Part shown: one piece after another, positions 22,464-30,481 of the stretch
How positions within the stretch are numbered: position 1 is the stretch's first letter
Layout of the letters: the number at the start of each line of letters is the position of its first letter
NCBI GenBank assembly: GCA_019748155.1
Contig: JAIEPY010000082.1
Coordinates: 1 to 56,756, forward strand
Origin: Burkholderiales bacterium
GTDB taxonomy: Bacteria > Pseudomonadota > Gammaproteobacteria > Burkholderiales > UBA11063
Length of the DNA: 56,756 bases
Direction of reading: 5' to 3'
Notes under the pieces: model-generated
Told to the model about the DNA's origin: nothing
The model's database searches: none
The model's input: the letters and a program-made list of their open reading frames with translations, nothing else
Translations under genes and position numbers: made by a program

Positions 22464-23795
22464 ATGCTATTTAGCAAGAAAATATTATCGTCACAGTTTA
22501 AAATTGTACAGCTCAAAAAATTCTTAAAATTAAAACCTCAGTACGGAGCAAATGAAAGTGGCGTTATACGTAATTCTTTGTCAGAACCGCGTTATATAAG
22601 AATTACTGATATTGATGAATTTGGTTTGTTAAATGATTCGATTGGTGTGAGTGCTTCTAGGATAGAAGATAAGTATGTACTAAATGATAAAGATATTCTA
22701 TTTGCTAGAAGTGGAGCAACGGTTGGCAAAGCATATTTGCATAATGCTAATCTACAAGGCTATAAGTGTTTTTTTGCTGGGTACATGATAAGGTTTGTCA
22801 TTAATTCAGAACTGGTATTACCTGAATATGTTTTTTACTACACTCAGCTGCCTACATATGCAAATTGGGTGCGATATATTCAACGTGCGGCTGGACAACC
22901 AAATATAAACGCAGAGGAATATAAATCATTACTTGTTCCATTCCCGCCTAAAGTAGTACAGCAAGAAGTTGTTAATATTTATAATGCTGCGTATAAACAA
23001 AAGCAAGCGAAAGAAGCAGAAGCCAAAGAGTTATTAGCTAGTATTGATGATTATTTGTTGGCTGAGCTGGGTATTACTTTGCCAGAACAGGATAATAGCT
23101 TGCAAAAACGTATCTTTATTACCAACTTTAGCAAGCTAACCGGCTCACGTTTCGATGCATATTTTTATCAAGAAAAGTTTGAATATATTTATTCTGTATT
23201 ATCAAATGGAATATTTCCTTGTTCTACGCTATTGAAAGAATCTAAATTAATTACGAGTGGTGCAACACCTCTTTCTGGCGGTGATGCATATGTATTAAGT
23301 GGTAATGGCATACCTTTTATACGCAGTGGAGAAATTAGTAATATTAGTTTTAATGAGTGTATTTATATAAAACCTGAAATACATAATACAATGCTAAAAT
23401 CCTCAAGACTTAAACCAGGTGATTTATTAATTGCGATAGTTGGCGCTACGATTGGTGAAATTGGAGTTTATTGCTCAGAAAGAGAGGCAAATATTAACCA
23501 AGCAATTGCGTTAGTTAGATTTAAAGAGTCAATAAATTCAACGTTTATTATGGAGTTTATAAGATCTTCTTTTGGTCAGTTTATTTTAGATAGGATGAAA
23601 AGACCTGTTGCTAGAGCAAATATTAACCTAGATGAGATTGGAACATTACCAATTCCGTTGCCTCCACTTGAAAAACAGTATGAAATTGCCGAGCATATTC
23701 GCAAAATCCGTCAAAAAGCAAAACAATTACAACAAGATGGCGCATGTATTCTAGCTGATGCTAAAATACGGGTTGAACAAATGATTTTAGGTTAA
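22464..23795 (+). CDS. hsdS: Type I-like DNA specificity subunit HsdS (5' end uncertain)
   Basis: This subunit chooses the DNA site for the adjacent nuclease-methyltransferase. Two target-recognition domains are visible, each with the usual signature: KDILFARSGATVGKAYL near residue 75 and PGDLLIAIVGATIGEIGVY near 320. Each is followed by a conserved helix (LLVPFPPKVVQQEVV and LPIPLPPLEKQYEIA). The first ATG is at 22464 and has no good ribosome site. The frame upstream, from about 22398, encodes NPDKVFIIRRADIEGRID, a typical HsdS N-terminus, but contains no ATG, GTG or TTG. The true protein therefore likely begins earlier by an unusual start or by frameshift from the upstream gene. Confidence 0.85.
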   Translation: MLFSKKILSSQFKIVQLKKFLKLKPQYGANESGVIRNSLSEPRYIRITDIDEFGLLNDSIGVSASRIEDKYVLNDKDILFARSGATVGKAYLHNANLQGYKCFFAGYMIRFVINSELVLPEYVFYYTQLPTYANWVRYIQRAAGQPNINAEEYKSLLVPFPPKVVQQEVVNIYNAAYKQKQAKEAEAKELLASIDDYLLAELGITLPEQDNSLQKRIFITNFSKLTGSRFDAYFYQEKFEYIYSVLSNGIFPCSTLLKESKLITSGATPLSGGDAYVLSGNGIPFIRSGEISNISFNECIYIKPEIHNTMLKSSRLKPGDLLIAIVGATIGEIGVYCSEREANINQAIALVRFKESINSTFIMEFIRSSFGQFILDRMKRPVARANINLDEIGTLPIPLPPLEKQYEIAEHIRKIRQKAKQLQQDGACILADAKIRVEQMILG

Positions 23796-23797
23796 AG

Positions 23798-23869
23798 TTA
23801 TGGATTGGTTTACGGCAAGATGAGTTATTTGCTGATTGGCAGCTTGCAATTAAAGGCAAGGCTATCTTT
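23798..23869 (+). pseudogene. C-terminal remnant of a DUF4160 gene
   Basis: Directly after the hsdS stop, the frame of the next gene reads LWIGLRQDELFADWQLAIKG without a start codon. This resembles the end of DUF4160 proteins, small genes that commonly sit just upstream of DUF2442 as a pair. Only about 24 codons remain, so the 5' part was lost, probably in a recombination event that joined hsdS to this locus. The identification rests on a short stretch and on context. Confidence 0.45.
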
Positions 23870-24112
23870 ATGAAGACATTAACTATTAAAGCTATTAAGG
23901 TTATGGATGATTTTACGATAGACATAACTTTAAGCAATGGTAAAAACTACCTTTTTGATTTAAAGCAATACTTTCATGCCCAATTTACCAAGAAAATGCA
24001 AGAACTAAGTTATTTTAAGCAGGTAAAGTTTCGCGGAGAGTTATTGTATTGGGATGATATGCATGATTTCCCATTGCATTGTATGGATATTCCACAAGAT
24101 ATTTTAGAGTAA
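23870..24112 (+). CDS. DUF2442 domain protein
   Basis: An 80-residue protein with the DUF2442 pattern: a beta-rich N-terminus (IDITLSNGKNYLFDL), a helix with KKMQELSYFKQVKF and the ending LYWDDMHDFPLHCMDI. DUF2442 genes often pair with DUF4160 in modules that look like toxin-antitoxin systems, though biochemical function is not established. Here the partner is reduced to a remnant fused upstream in the same frame. AAGG lies eight bases before the ATG. The gene is part of the island between hsdS and rsmD. Confidence 0.7.
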   Translation: MKTLTIKAIKVMDDFTIDITLSNGKNYLFDLKQYFHAQFTKKMQELSYFKQVKFRGELLYWDDMHDFPLHCMDIPQDILE

Positions 24113-24119
24113 AAGAAAT

Positions 24120-24530
24120 ATGAATCAATCAACTGATATTCGTTGGCAGCAAAGATTTGCTAATTATACTAAGGCACTGATGCGCCTGAATCAAGCTAAA
24201 TTAGCGGTAGATTATGAGCCAGATAATCAACTTTATCAAATGGCGTTAATTCAGACCTTTGAGTTTACGTTTGAACTAGGTTGGAAAGTAGTTAAGGACT
24301 ATCTAAAATACAATGGTGTTGAAGCTAGGTTACCGCGCGAAGCAATCAAGGAAGGTTTTGCTGCCGGAATTATTGAAGATGGGCAATTATGGATTGATAT
24401 GATGGATGCTCGCAATTCTACTTCACATAGCTATGATGAAAAGGTAGCCGCGCAAATTGTTCATAATATTACTAATGCTTATGTGATCGGATTTATGCAA
24501 TTAGCCGAATTTCTCCAAGGCAAATTTTGA
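24120..24530 (+). CDS. hepT: HEPN toxin HepT
   Basis: This is a HEPN-fold protein of the nucleotidyltransferase substrate-binding (HI0074-like) family. It carries the HepT signature Rx4HxY exactly, RNSTSHSY at residues 98-105. In studied MntA-HepT pairs this motif forms the RNase active site, and its tyrosine is AMPylated by the partner to neutralise toxicity. The 136-residue length is normal and mostly helical. Its stop overlaps the mntA ATG by one base (TGATG), so the two are translationally coupled, toxin first. It lies in a defence patch next to a restriction system. Confidence 0.85.
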   Translation: MNQSTDIRWQQRFANYTKALMRLNQAKLAVDYEPDNQLYQMALIQTFEFTFELGWKVVKDYLKYNGVEARLPREAIKEGFAAGIIEDGQLWIDMMDARNSTSHSYDEKVAAQIVHNITNAYVIGFMQLAEFLQGKF

Positions 24531-24829
24531 TGGAACAATTTGGTCTTAAAGAACAGACACTAAAGCAGATTAGCAGTTTTTTGGCACAATATCCAGAGAT
24601 TAAATTAGTTAAGATATATGGCTCGCGAGCAATGGGTACCTATTGGCGTGGGTCAGATATTGATTTGGCAATCTATGGTGAATGTGAAAATCTTTTAGGT
24701 ACGATAATCACTGGTTTGGATGAATTAGCCACTCCGTATAAGTTTGATGTCACGGATTATGAACATGTTGAAAATATCGAGCTTAAAGAACATATTGATA
24801 AAGTAGGGCAAATTATATATAGCAGGTGA
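24530..24829 (+). CDS. mntA: Antitoxin nucleotidyltransferase MntA
   Basis: A 99-residue minimal nucleotidyltransferase. The hallmark GSx10DxD is present at residues 31-45 (Gly31-Ser32, Asp43 and Asp45). In the known system this enzyme transfers AMP from ATP onto the HepT tyrosine, disabling the toxin. An in-frame TTG lies one codon upstream (24527), but the ATG at 24530 that overlaps the hepT stop is preferred. The next gene, rsmD, starts one base after the stop, suggesting the module was inserted directly in front of it. Confidence 0.85.
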   Translation: MEQFGLKEQTLKQISSFLAQYPEIKLVKIYGSRAMGTYWRGSDIDLAIYGECENLLGTIITGLDELATPYKFDVTDYEHVENIELKEHIDKVGQIIYSR

Positions 24830-24830
24830 T

Positions 24831-25367
24831 ATGGGAAAAATACGTATTATAGGTGGCACTCACCGCTCACGGCAATTAGCCGTTTTAGATCAGGATGGTT
24901 TGCGTCCGACTTTAGATCGGGTCAAAGAAACTTTATTTAACTGGCTGGGACAAGATTTAACTGGACAATTGTGTCTGGATTTGTTTGCCGGGAGTGGCTC
25001 GCTGGGGTTTGAAGCAGTATCACGCAATGCTGCCAAGGTGGTAATGGTTGAGAAATCCGCCAAAGTTACACTGCAGCTAAAAGAAAATGTAAAATTATTA
25101 CGCGCTGAGAATTGTCTGGTAGTTCATGATGACGCATTAAAGTTTTTAACAAGCAATCAGCTCAAATTTGATGTGATTTTTCTTGATCCTCCTTACAGCA
25201 GTGATTTACTGGCAGAGAGCTTACAGATAGTTAGCGAGCATCTGACAGTTAATGGGGTGATTTATATTGAATATCATCAGAATATCCCAGAATTAAGTCA
25301 ATTTAATATTTTAAAACAAAGTAAAGCTGGAAGTGTCAATTATGCTTTGTTGAGTAAAAAGGAATAA
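24831..25367 (+). CDS. rsmD: 16S rRNA (guanine966-N2)-methyltransferase RsmD
   Basis: RsmD methylates G966 of 16S rRNA on assembled 30S subunits. The N-terminus carries GKIRIIGGTHRSRQL and RPTLDRVKETLFNWL, both family signatures. SAM motif I is CLDLFAGSGSLGFEA, and the catalytic motif is DPPY in VIFLDPPYSSD. At 178 residues it is a typical length. It is followed two bases later by a ferredoxin gene, an arrangement known from betaproteobacteria. Confidence 0.95.
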   Translation: MGKIRIIGGTHRSRQLAVLDQDGLRPTLDRVKETLFNWLGQDLTGQLCLDLFAGSGSLGFEAVSRNAAKVVMVEKSAKVTLQLKENVKLLRAENCLVVHDDALKFLTSNQLKFDVIFLDPPYSSDLLAESLQIVSEHLTVNGVIYIEYHQNIPELSQFNILKQSKAGSVNYALLSKKE

Positions 25368-25369
25368 TT

Positions 25370-25618
25370 ATGTCATTATATATTACTGAAGAATGTATTA
25401 ACTGTGATGTTTGTGAGCCTGAGTGTCCAAATAAGGCTATAACTCAAGGTGCTGAAATTTACGAGATTAATCCCGATTTGTGTACGCAATGCATCGGGCA
25501 TTATGATGAGCCGCAATGTCAGATTGTTTGCCCGGTGGCGTGTATTGATTTAGATAAAAACTATATTGAAAGTGATGAGCAATTATTAGATAAATACAAA
25601 AAAATCTGGAACAAGTAA
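25370..25618 (+). CDS. YfhL-type ferredoxin, two 4Fe-4S clusters
   Basis: An 82-residue electron carrier with two cluster-binding motifs. The first has Cys9, Cys12, Cys15 and Cys19 (CINCDVCEPECP). The second has Cys38, Cys41, Cys50 and Cys54, with Cys58 closing the first cluster. The eight-residue spacing between Cys41 and Cys50 is the YfhL/Allochromatium-type insertion that lowers cluster potential. It is probably co-transcribed with rsmD. The redox partner is unknown. Confidence 0.9.
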   Translation: MSLYITEECINCDVCEPECPNKAITQGAEIYEINPDLCTQCIGHYDEPQCQIVCPVACIDLDKNYIESDEQLLDKYKKIWNK

Positions 25619-25620
25619 TA

Positions 25621-27156
25621 ATGCTGCTTAAAAAGCTTATAATTAGTTTAGTAATAGCAGTTAGCGCCACTTTTGCCACTGCAAATACCGCTGCACAACG
25701 CGACCACTATTTAGAATCAGTCAATCTAAATCAATATATTGCAAGTAATCCACATCCTAAAGTTAAACTTAGCAATGATTTTGGGCAGTTGCTTAGTGAG
25801 TCAATGATTACAAGTTATACTAGCGATGTACTACATAAATCTTATCGTGGTGCAATTTGCAAAAGTCTGTACTGGTTTAATTGTAACTATAATATCAAAA
25901 ATATTCAGCAATACGCCGGTATTGATCTAAATAGCGAATCGGGTTTAATTGGGCAGCAGTTTAGTCAGATTAATGCTTATAAAGTTACGTACAACACACC
26001 AGATATGAATGGATTGCCACATATGGTTTCTGGTGGAATATTAATTCCCCAGTCGGAACAGCCACTAAAAGGTGTGATTGTGTTTTACCATTACACGGTA
26101 CTGAATAAGGATAATGTTCCCTCTAATTTTGAACAGGATGAGTTTCATCTAGGTAAAAACATTGCTGCAACTCTCGCTAGTGATGGCTATGTAGTGCTGA
26201 TGCCTGATTATTTAGGGCTTGGCGATGATAAGGCTTTTGTTCATCCATATATTTTGTATCCACTCGAAAATGCGTTAAGCGGACTCTATATGTTGAAATT
26301 ATTGCCACAAATTCAGCCATCACTACGTTATCAATTATATGATAAACAGATTCCCTTATTTTTAAGTGGCTATTCGGAGGGTGCAGCATATTCCTTGTGG
26401 GCAGCAAAAATTATTCAGGATAATCCACAGTTTTTGACCAAAGCGGGCTTCAAATTAAGCAGAACTATTCCGATTGACGGTGCTTATAATTTATCTAAAG
26501 TAACGCTGCCTTTTGTACTTGATAATGTCAATAAAGCTAAGTCAGAGCCGTATTTTGTGTCTAATCCACGCGTTACTGCTTTTGGACGTCCGGGATTAAT
26601 TGCCAATATGCTAAATTCATATGCGACATTTAATCCGACGGAAAGTAATGTATTTAATACTCAGTTTGCCGCGTGTCATGGTTGTGTCTTTGATGGTAAA
26701 ACTTATGATCTAAATACCTTATTACAATCTTCGGTAAAAGAAGTTGATAAATATAAACTCTTGTATGCTGCGGCAAAGAAGACTGGTTATTCCAATGAGA
26801 ATGATTCTACTCGTAACTTAATCAATCCAATGTTGCTAAAGAGCTTTAAGTTTAAAGAGCAGGCAGCTGCAGCAGACATTTATAACTGGAAAGCAAATAC
26901 ACCAGTTAGCTTTTTGAGTTATGAATATGATTCGGTAGTTCCGCGATTAAATTCAGAAACGGCATATGCTGCAATGGCTGCCCAAGGCTCAAGTTCGCTG
27001 AGTATCACTATAATACCTAATCAAAATTTTAAAGTTGATAGTCCAATACCGTTAGTTGATATGAGGGTTGATCATCCGCAAGGTCTAAATTTTATGTTGC
27101 TATTTGTCAGAAAGCAGCTTGATGAAAGTACTCCTATTGCCCAAGGAGCACACTAA
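25621..27156 (+). CDS. Secreted alpha/beta-hydrolase, secretory-lipase-like (copy 1)
   Basis: A 511-residue exported hydrolase. A signal peptide (about residues 1-22, ending ATFATA) precedes an alpha/beta-hydrolase fold. The nucleophile elbow is GYSEG (Ser252), the acid is probably Asp437 in EYDSVVP, and the base His485 in VDHPQG. The layout, with a large N-terminal region before a late acid and base, resembles the secretory lipase (LIP) family. Substrate is unknown; an ester or lipid is likely. Cysteines in CKSLYWFNC and CHGC suggest disulfides outside the cytoplasm. A close paralogue follows after one base, implying local duplication. Confidence 0.75.
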   Translation: MLLKKLIISLVIAVSATFATANTAAQRDHYLESVNLNQYIASNPHPKVKLSNDFGQLLSESMITSYTSDVLHKSYRGAICKSLYWFNCNYNIKNIQQYAGIDLNSESGLIGQQFSQINAYKVTYNTPDMNGLPHMVSGGILIPQSEQPLKGVIVFYHYTVLNKDNVPSNFEQDEFHLGKNIAATLASDGYVVLMPDYLGLGDDKAFVHPYILYPLENALSGLYMLKLLPQIQPSLRYQLYDKQIPLFLSGYSEGAAYSLWAAKIIQDNPQFLTKAGFKLSRTIPIDGAYNLSKVTLPFVLDNVNKAKSEPYFVSNPRVTAFGRPGLIANMLNSYATFNPTESNVFNTQFAACHGCVFDGKTYDLNTLLQSSVKEVDKYKLLYAAAKKTGYSNENDSTRNLINPMLLKSFKFKEQAAAADIYNWKANTPVSFLSYEYDSVVPRLNSETAYAAMAAQGSSSLSITIIPNQNFKVDSPIPLVDMRVDHPQGLNFMLLFVRKQLDESTPIAQGAH

Positions 27157-27157
27157 A

Positions 27158-28699
27158 ATGCGTTTAGTTCTACTTTTGCTTAGTCTAGTATGCATGAGTT
27201 TTAGTACGCTTGCATTAGGAGAAGACATAGCTCCGCAAGATTATATTGTTGGACAACACTTTGAATCAATCGAATATTATCAGCCCTATATTTCACCACG
27301 TAGTTATCCACCGCTGGCGCTTGATTCTAGTTTTGGTAAATTAATTTATGAGTCTGAAATCGTTAATTATAAACCTGAGCGGCTTTATAATTACTATAAA
27401 AACTTTGTTTGTGATGGTATCTATGGATATAACTGCACATATAATATTAACAATCTAAAACAGTATGCCGGATTGGATATTACTACTGAATCAGGATTAA
27501 TTAGTTCTTCCATTGAGAGTATAAAAGGTTATAAAGTTTATTATAGCAGTGAGGCGGTTAATGGCACTGATTCAGTTTTATCTGGTGCAGTATTGATCCC
27601 GATTAGCCATGAGAAATTAAAAGGGGTTATAATTTTTTATCATTATACCGTGCTAGATAAGCGTAATATTCCATCTAATTTTAAAACAGATTCTTTTGTG
27701 TTAAGTGGTCTAACTGCAGCAATTTTGGCCAGTGCTGGTTATGTGGTATTATTACCTGATTTGCCCGGCATGGGCATAGATGCACGCCATCCACATCCTT
27801 ATGTAACCTACCCGGAAGTAAATGCCAAAAGCGGTATTTACATGTTACCATTATTAAAAAATATGATCGCAGATGATCAATTTGAACATGTCAATGGTAA
27901 AAGCAAATTATTTATTAGCGGTTATTCTGAAGGTGGTTCTTATGCGCTATGGAGTGCTAAAATATTAGAGGAGAATAAGGCTTATTTGGCAAACACTGGT
28001 TTTAAATTACAAAAAGCAGTTCCAGTAGTTGGTGCCTATAATGTTTCGCGCGTTATGTTGCCGTTTATGTTTGCTAATGTTACGGCTTCTGAAAGTTCAC
28101 CTTATTATGTAAATAATAGCTGGGTGTCGGCGTTTGCTAAGCCAGGGTTTTTTGCTAATACCATGAATTCATACCTCAGTTTTAATCCTGAGAGCAGTGA
28201 TTTTGATCCACAAACAGTGTATAATTCGGAGTTTGCAAAGTGTAGCGTTTGCAACCTAGGTGAGAGTAAGCTTACTATTTCCGAACTATTACAAACTGAT
28301 GCTAATGATTGGTACAAGTACAATTTGCTGCTTGAGACCGCTAAAGTAAATGGTTATAGTAATGGTAATAACTCAGTGCAGACATTGGCAAACATAAGTT
28401 TACTTGAAAATAATAATTTTATTAGCTCACTTAGTAACGCAGATATCTATAATTGGCAGGCACAAACTCCAATTAGTTTACTTGCCTTTGAGTTTGACTC
28501 AATTGTACCGCGTTTATCCAGTGAAACAGCGTATGTGGCGATGAACAAAAAAGGTTCTCCTCAAGTGAAAATGATCACTGTGCCTAATCAGGATTTTATG
28601 GTGATGGGCTATGTCCCTCTGACGGATATGGTGGTAGATCATCCACAAGGAATCCGTTTTATGTTACCATTTGTCCGTAAAGAACTTGAGGCAAATTAA
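27158..28699 (+). CDS. Secreted alpha/beta-hydrolase, secretory-lipase-like (copy 2)
   Basis: A paralogue of the preceding gene over its whole length, with the same landmarks: signal peptide (to about residue 21, STLALG), NIKQYAGLD-like block, YHYTVL block, GYSEG with Ser257, FEFDSIVP with Asp447, and VDHPQG with His495. The start at 27158 is preferred over an upstream in-frame start at 27104 that would lie inside copy 1. It has AAGGAG upstream and opens directly with a good signal peptide. The two copies have diverged clearly, so duplication is not recent. They probably act together outside the inner membrane. Confidence 0.75.
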   Translation: MRLVLLLLSLVCMSFSTLALGEDIAPQDYIVGQHFESIEYYQPYISPRSYPPLALDSSFGKLIYESEIVNYKPERLYNYYKNFVCDGIYGYNCTYNINNLKQYAGLDITTESGLISSSIESIKGYKVYYSSEAVNGTDSVLSGAVLIPISHEKLKGVIIFYHYTVLDKRNIPSNFKTDSFVLSGLTAAILASAGYVVLLPDLPGMGIDARHPHPYVTYPEVNAKSGIYMLPLLKNMIADDQFEHVNGKSKLFISGYSEGGSYALWSAKILEENKAYLANTGFKLQKAVPVVGAYNVSRVMLPFMFANVTASESSPYYVNNSWVSAFAKPGFFANTMNSYLSFNPESSDFDPQTVYNSEFAKCSVCNLGESKLTISELLQTDANDWYKYNLLLETAKVNGYSNGNNSVQTLANISLLENNNFISSLSNADIYNWQAQTPISLLAFEFDSIVPRLSSETAYVAMNKKGSPQVKMITVPNQDFMVMGYVPLTDMVVDHPQGIRFMLPFVRKELEAN

Positions 28700-28702
28700 T
28701 TT

Positions 28703-29113
28703 ATGAATATAATAATCAATGCTTGTTTAGGGATATTGTACCAAGCGAAGGGTAATCAAGTTTTACTAGCCTCTCGACCAGAGGGTAAGGTTTTAGCTGG
28801 ACACTGGGAATTTCCCGGTGGTAAACTAGAGCTGGGTGAAGATACTTTTACTGCCTTGACTCGTGAACTAAATGAAGAACTTGGCATTATCGTTCATGCA
28901 GAGAATATGTGTTTGATTGGCAATGTCGAACATCAGTATTCGCATGGACTTGCGTGCCTTGACTTAATTGTCATTAAACAATGGGATGGTGATATACAAG
29001 CTCTTGAGGGACAGCAATTTTGTTGGTGCAAATTAGACGATAATATTAGACCAGAACCATTATTACCAACTACAATCCAAATATTTGAATTAATTAAAAA
29101 TGAAAAATTGTGA
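28703..29113 (+). CDS. mutT: 8-oxo-dGTP diphosphatase MutT
   Basis: A 136-residue Nudix hydrolase expected to clear oxidised dGTP from the nucleotide pool. The Nudix box is complete (GGKLELGEDTF then REL.EELGI), preceded by the MutT-like LASRPEGKVLAGHWEFPGG. It lies three bases after the second hydrolase and 60 bases before thyA, so it joins a run with nucleotide-metabolism genes. Other Nudix substrates cannot be excluded. Confidence 0.88.
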   Translation: MNIIINACLGILYQAKGNQVLLASRPEGKVLAGHWEFPGGKLELGEDTFTALTRELNEELGIIVHAENMCLIGNVEHQYSHGLACLDLIVIKQWDGDIQALEGQQFCWCKLDDNIRPEPLLPTTIQIFELIKNEKL

Positions 29114-29173
29114 CGACGTTGTTACGATATAGTGTGATCAGTTATGAAAAACTAAAGTAAAGAGAGATAAATA

Positions 29174-29968
29174 ATGCAACAATACCATGATTTATTACGT
29201 TATGTCCTAAATAATGGACAAGAGAAACATGATCGAACTGGAACAGGGACAATTTCATGTTTTGGCTATCAAATGCGTTTTGACTTAAATGCCGGATTTC
29301 CATTAGTTACCACCAAAAAAGTTCATCTTAAGTCAATCATACATGAATTATTATGGTTTTTGCGTGGTGATACTAATATCAAATATTTAGTTGAAAATGG
29401 TGTTTCAATCTGGAATGAGTGGGCAAATCCCAATGGTGAATTAGGTCCGGTTTATGGTAAACAATGGCGCAGCTGGCAAGGTGTTAATGGAGAAGTTATT
29501 GATCAAATTAGCTGGGTAATTGATGAGATCAAGTCTAATCCAGATTCTAGGCGACTTATTGTTTCAGCGTGGAATGTAGGTGAACTTTCGCAAATGGCAT
29601 TGGCACCATGCCATGCATTTTTTCAGTTTTATGTGAATAATGGTAAACTTTCGTGCCAATTATATCAGCGTTCAGCCGATGTATTTTTGGGCGTGCCATT
29701 TAATATTGCCAGTTATGCTATACTTACGATGATGATCGCCCAGGTATGTAATCTCGAAGTTGGGGAGTTTATCCATAGTTTTGGTGATGTACATATTTAC
29801 TCAAATCATTTAGAACAGGTAAACCTGCAATTATCGCGCACACCAAAAGCATTACCATGGCTAAAAATTAATCCGGCAATTAAATCAATCTTTGATTTTG
29901 AATATAGTGATTTCGAGCTAATCGGTTATGAGGCTGATCCGGCGATTAAAGCTCCGGTTGCGGTATAA
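29174..29968 (+). CDS. thyA: Thymidylate synthase ThyA
   Basis: ThyA makes dTMP from dUMP using methylene-tetrahydrofolate. The 264 residues are the standard length. The catalytic cysteine lies in [10 protein letters not shown], the phosphate-binding segment is [18 protein letters not shown], and the N-terminal HDRTGTGT loop is intact. A clear AGAGAG ribosome site precedes the ATG. folA follows after 19 bases, so the two form the classic thymidylate cycle operon, with pabA/pabBC elsewhere in the window feeding the same folate pool. Confidence 0.98.
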   Translation: MQQYHDLLRYVLNNGQEKHDRTGTGTISCFGYQMRFDLNAGFPLVTTKKVHLKSIIHELLWFLRGDTNIKYLVENGVSIWNEWANPNGELGPVYGKQWRSWQGVNGEVIDQISWVIDEIKSNPDSRRLIVSAWNVGELSQMALAPCHAFFQFYVNNGKLSCQLYQRSADVFLGVPFNIASYAILTMMIAQVCNLEVGEFIHSFGDVHIYSNHLEQVNLQLSRTPKALPWLKINPAIKSIFDFEYSDFELIGYEADPAIKAPVAV

Positions 29969-29987
29969 ATTTAATGGGTATTAGATA

Positions 29988-30476
29988 ATGAAACAAGAAA
30001 TAAGTCTGGTAGTGGCACTGAATCATGAACGGGTAATCGGTTCAAATAATCAATTACCATGGTCGATACCTGAAGATTTAGCATATTTTAAGCAAGTTAC
30101 TCTTGGCAAACCAATCATCATGGGACGTAAGACCTTTGAGTCAATTGGACGGGTATTACCTGGGCGTAAAAATATTGTGATTAGCCGCAGTAACTTTCAG
30201 CATCAAGGTGTAACGGTATACTCTACTATTGAAGATGCTCTTACGGCAAATTCTGAGGCAGGGGAGCTGTGTATTATTGGTGGTGGCGAAATTTTTAAGC
30301 AGACGCTTCAGTATGCGACGATACTCAATTTAACCTACGTTGATTTCCCAGTCGCTGATCCATGTGCGTGGTTTCCAGAAGTTGATTTGGCTAATTGGGA
30401 ATTAGCGATGCAACGCGATTTTATCAGTCAAAGTGGCATCAACTGTTCAATTAGAAAATATATAAAGAGTAGATAA
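29988..30476 (+). CDS. folA: Dihydrofolate reductase FolA
   Basis: FolA regenerates tetrahydrofolate from the dihydrofolate released by ThyA, using NADPH. Diagnostic motifs are present: VVALNHERVIGSNNQLPWSIPEDLAYF with the catalytic acid in the PEDL stretch, IIMGRKTFESIG for NADPH binding, and ELCIIGGGEIF. The length of 162 aa is normal. It is co-directional with thyA. Confidence 0.97.
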   Translation: MKQEISLVVALNHERVIGSNNQLPWSIPEDLAYFKQVTLGKPIIMGRKTFESIGRVLPGRKNIVISRSNFQHQGVTVYSTIEDALTANSEAGELCIIGGGEIFKQTLQYATILNLTYVDFPVADPCAWFPEVDLANWELAMQRDFISQSGINCSIRKYIKSR

Positions 30477-30481
30477 TCATA

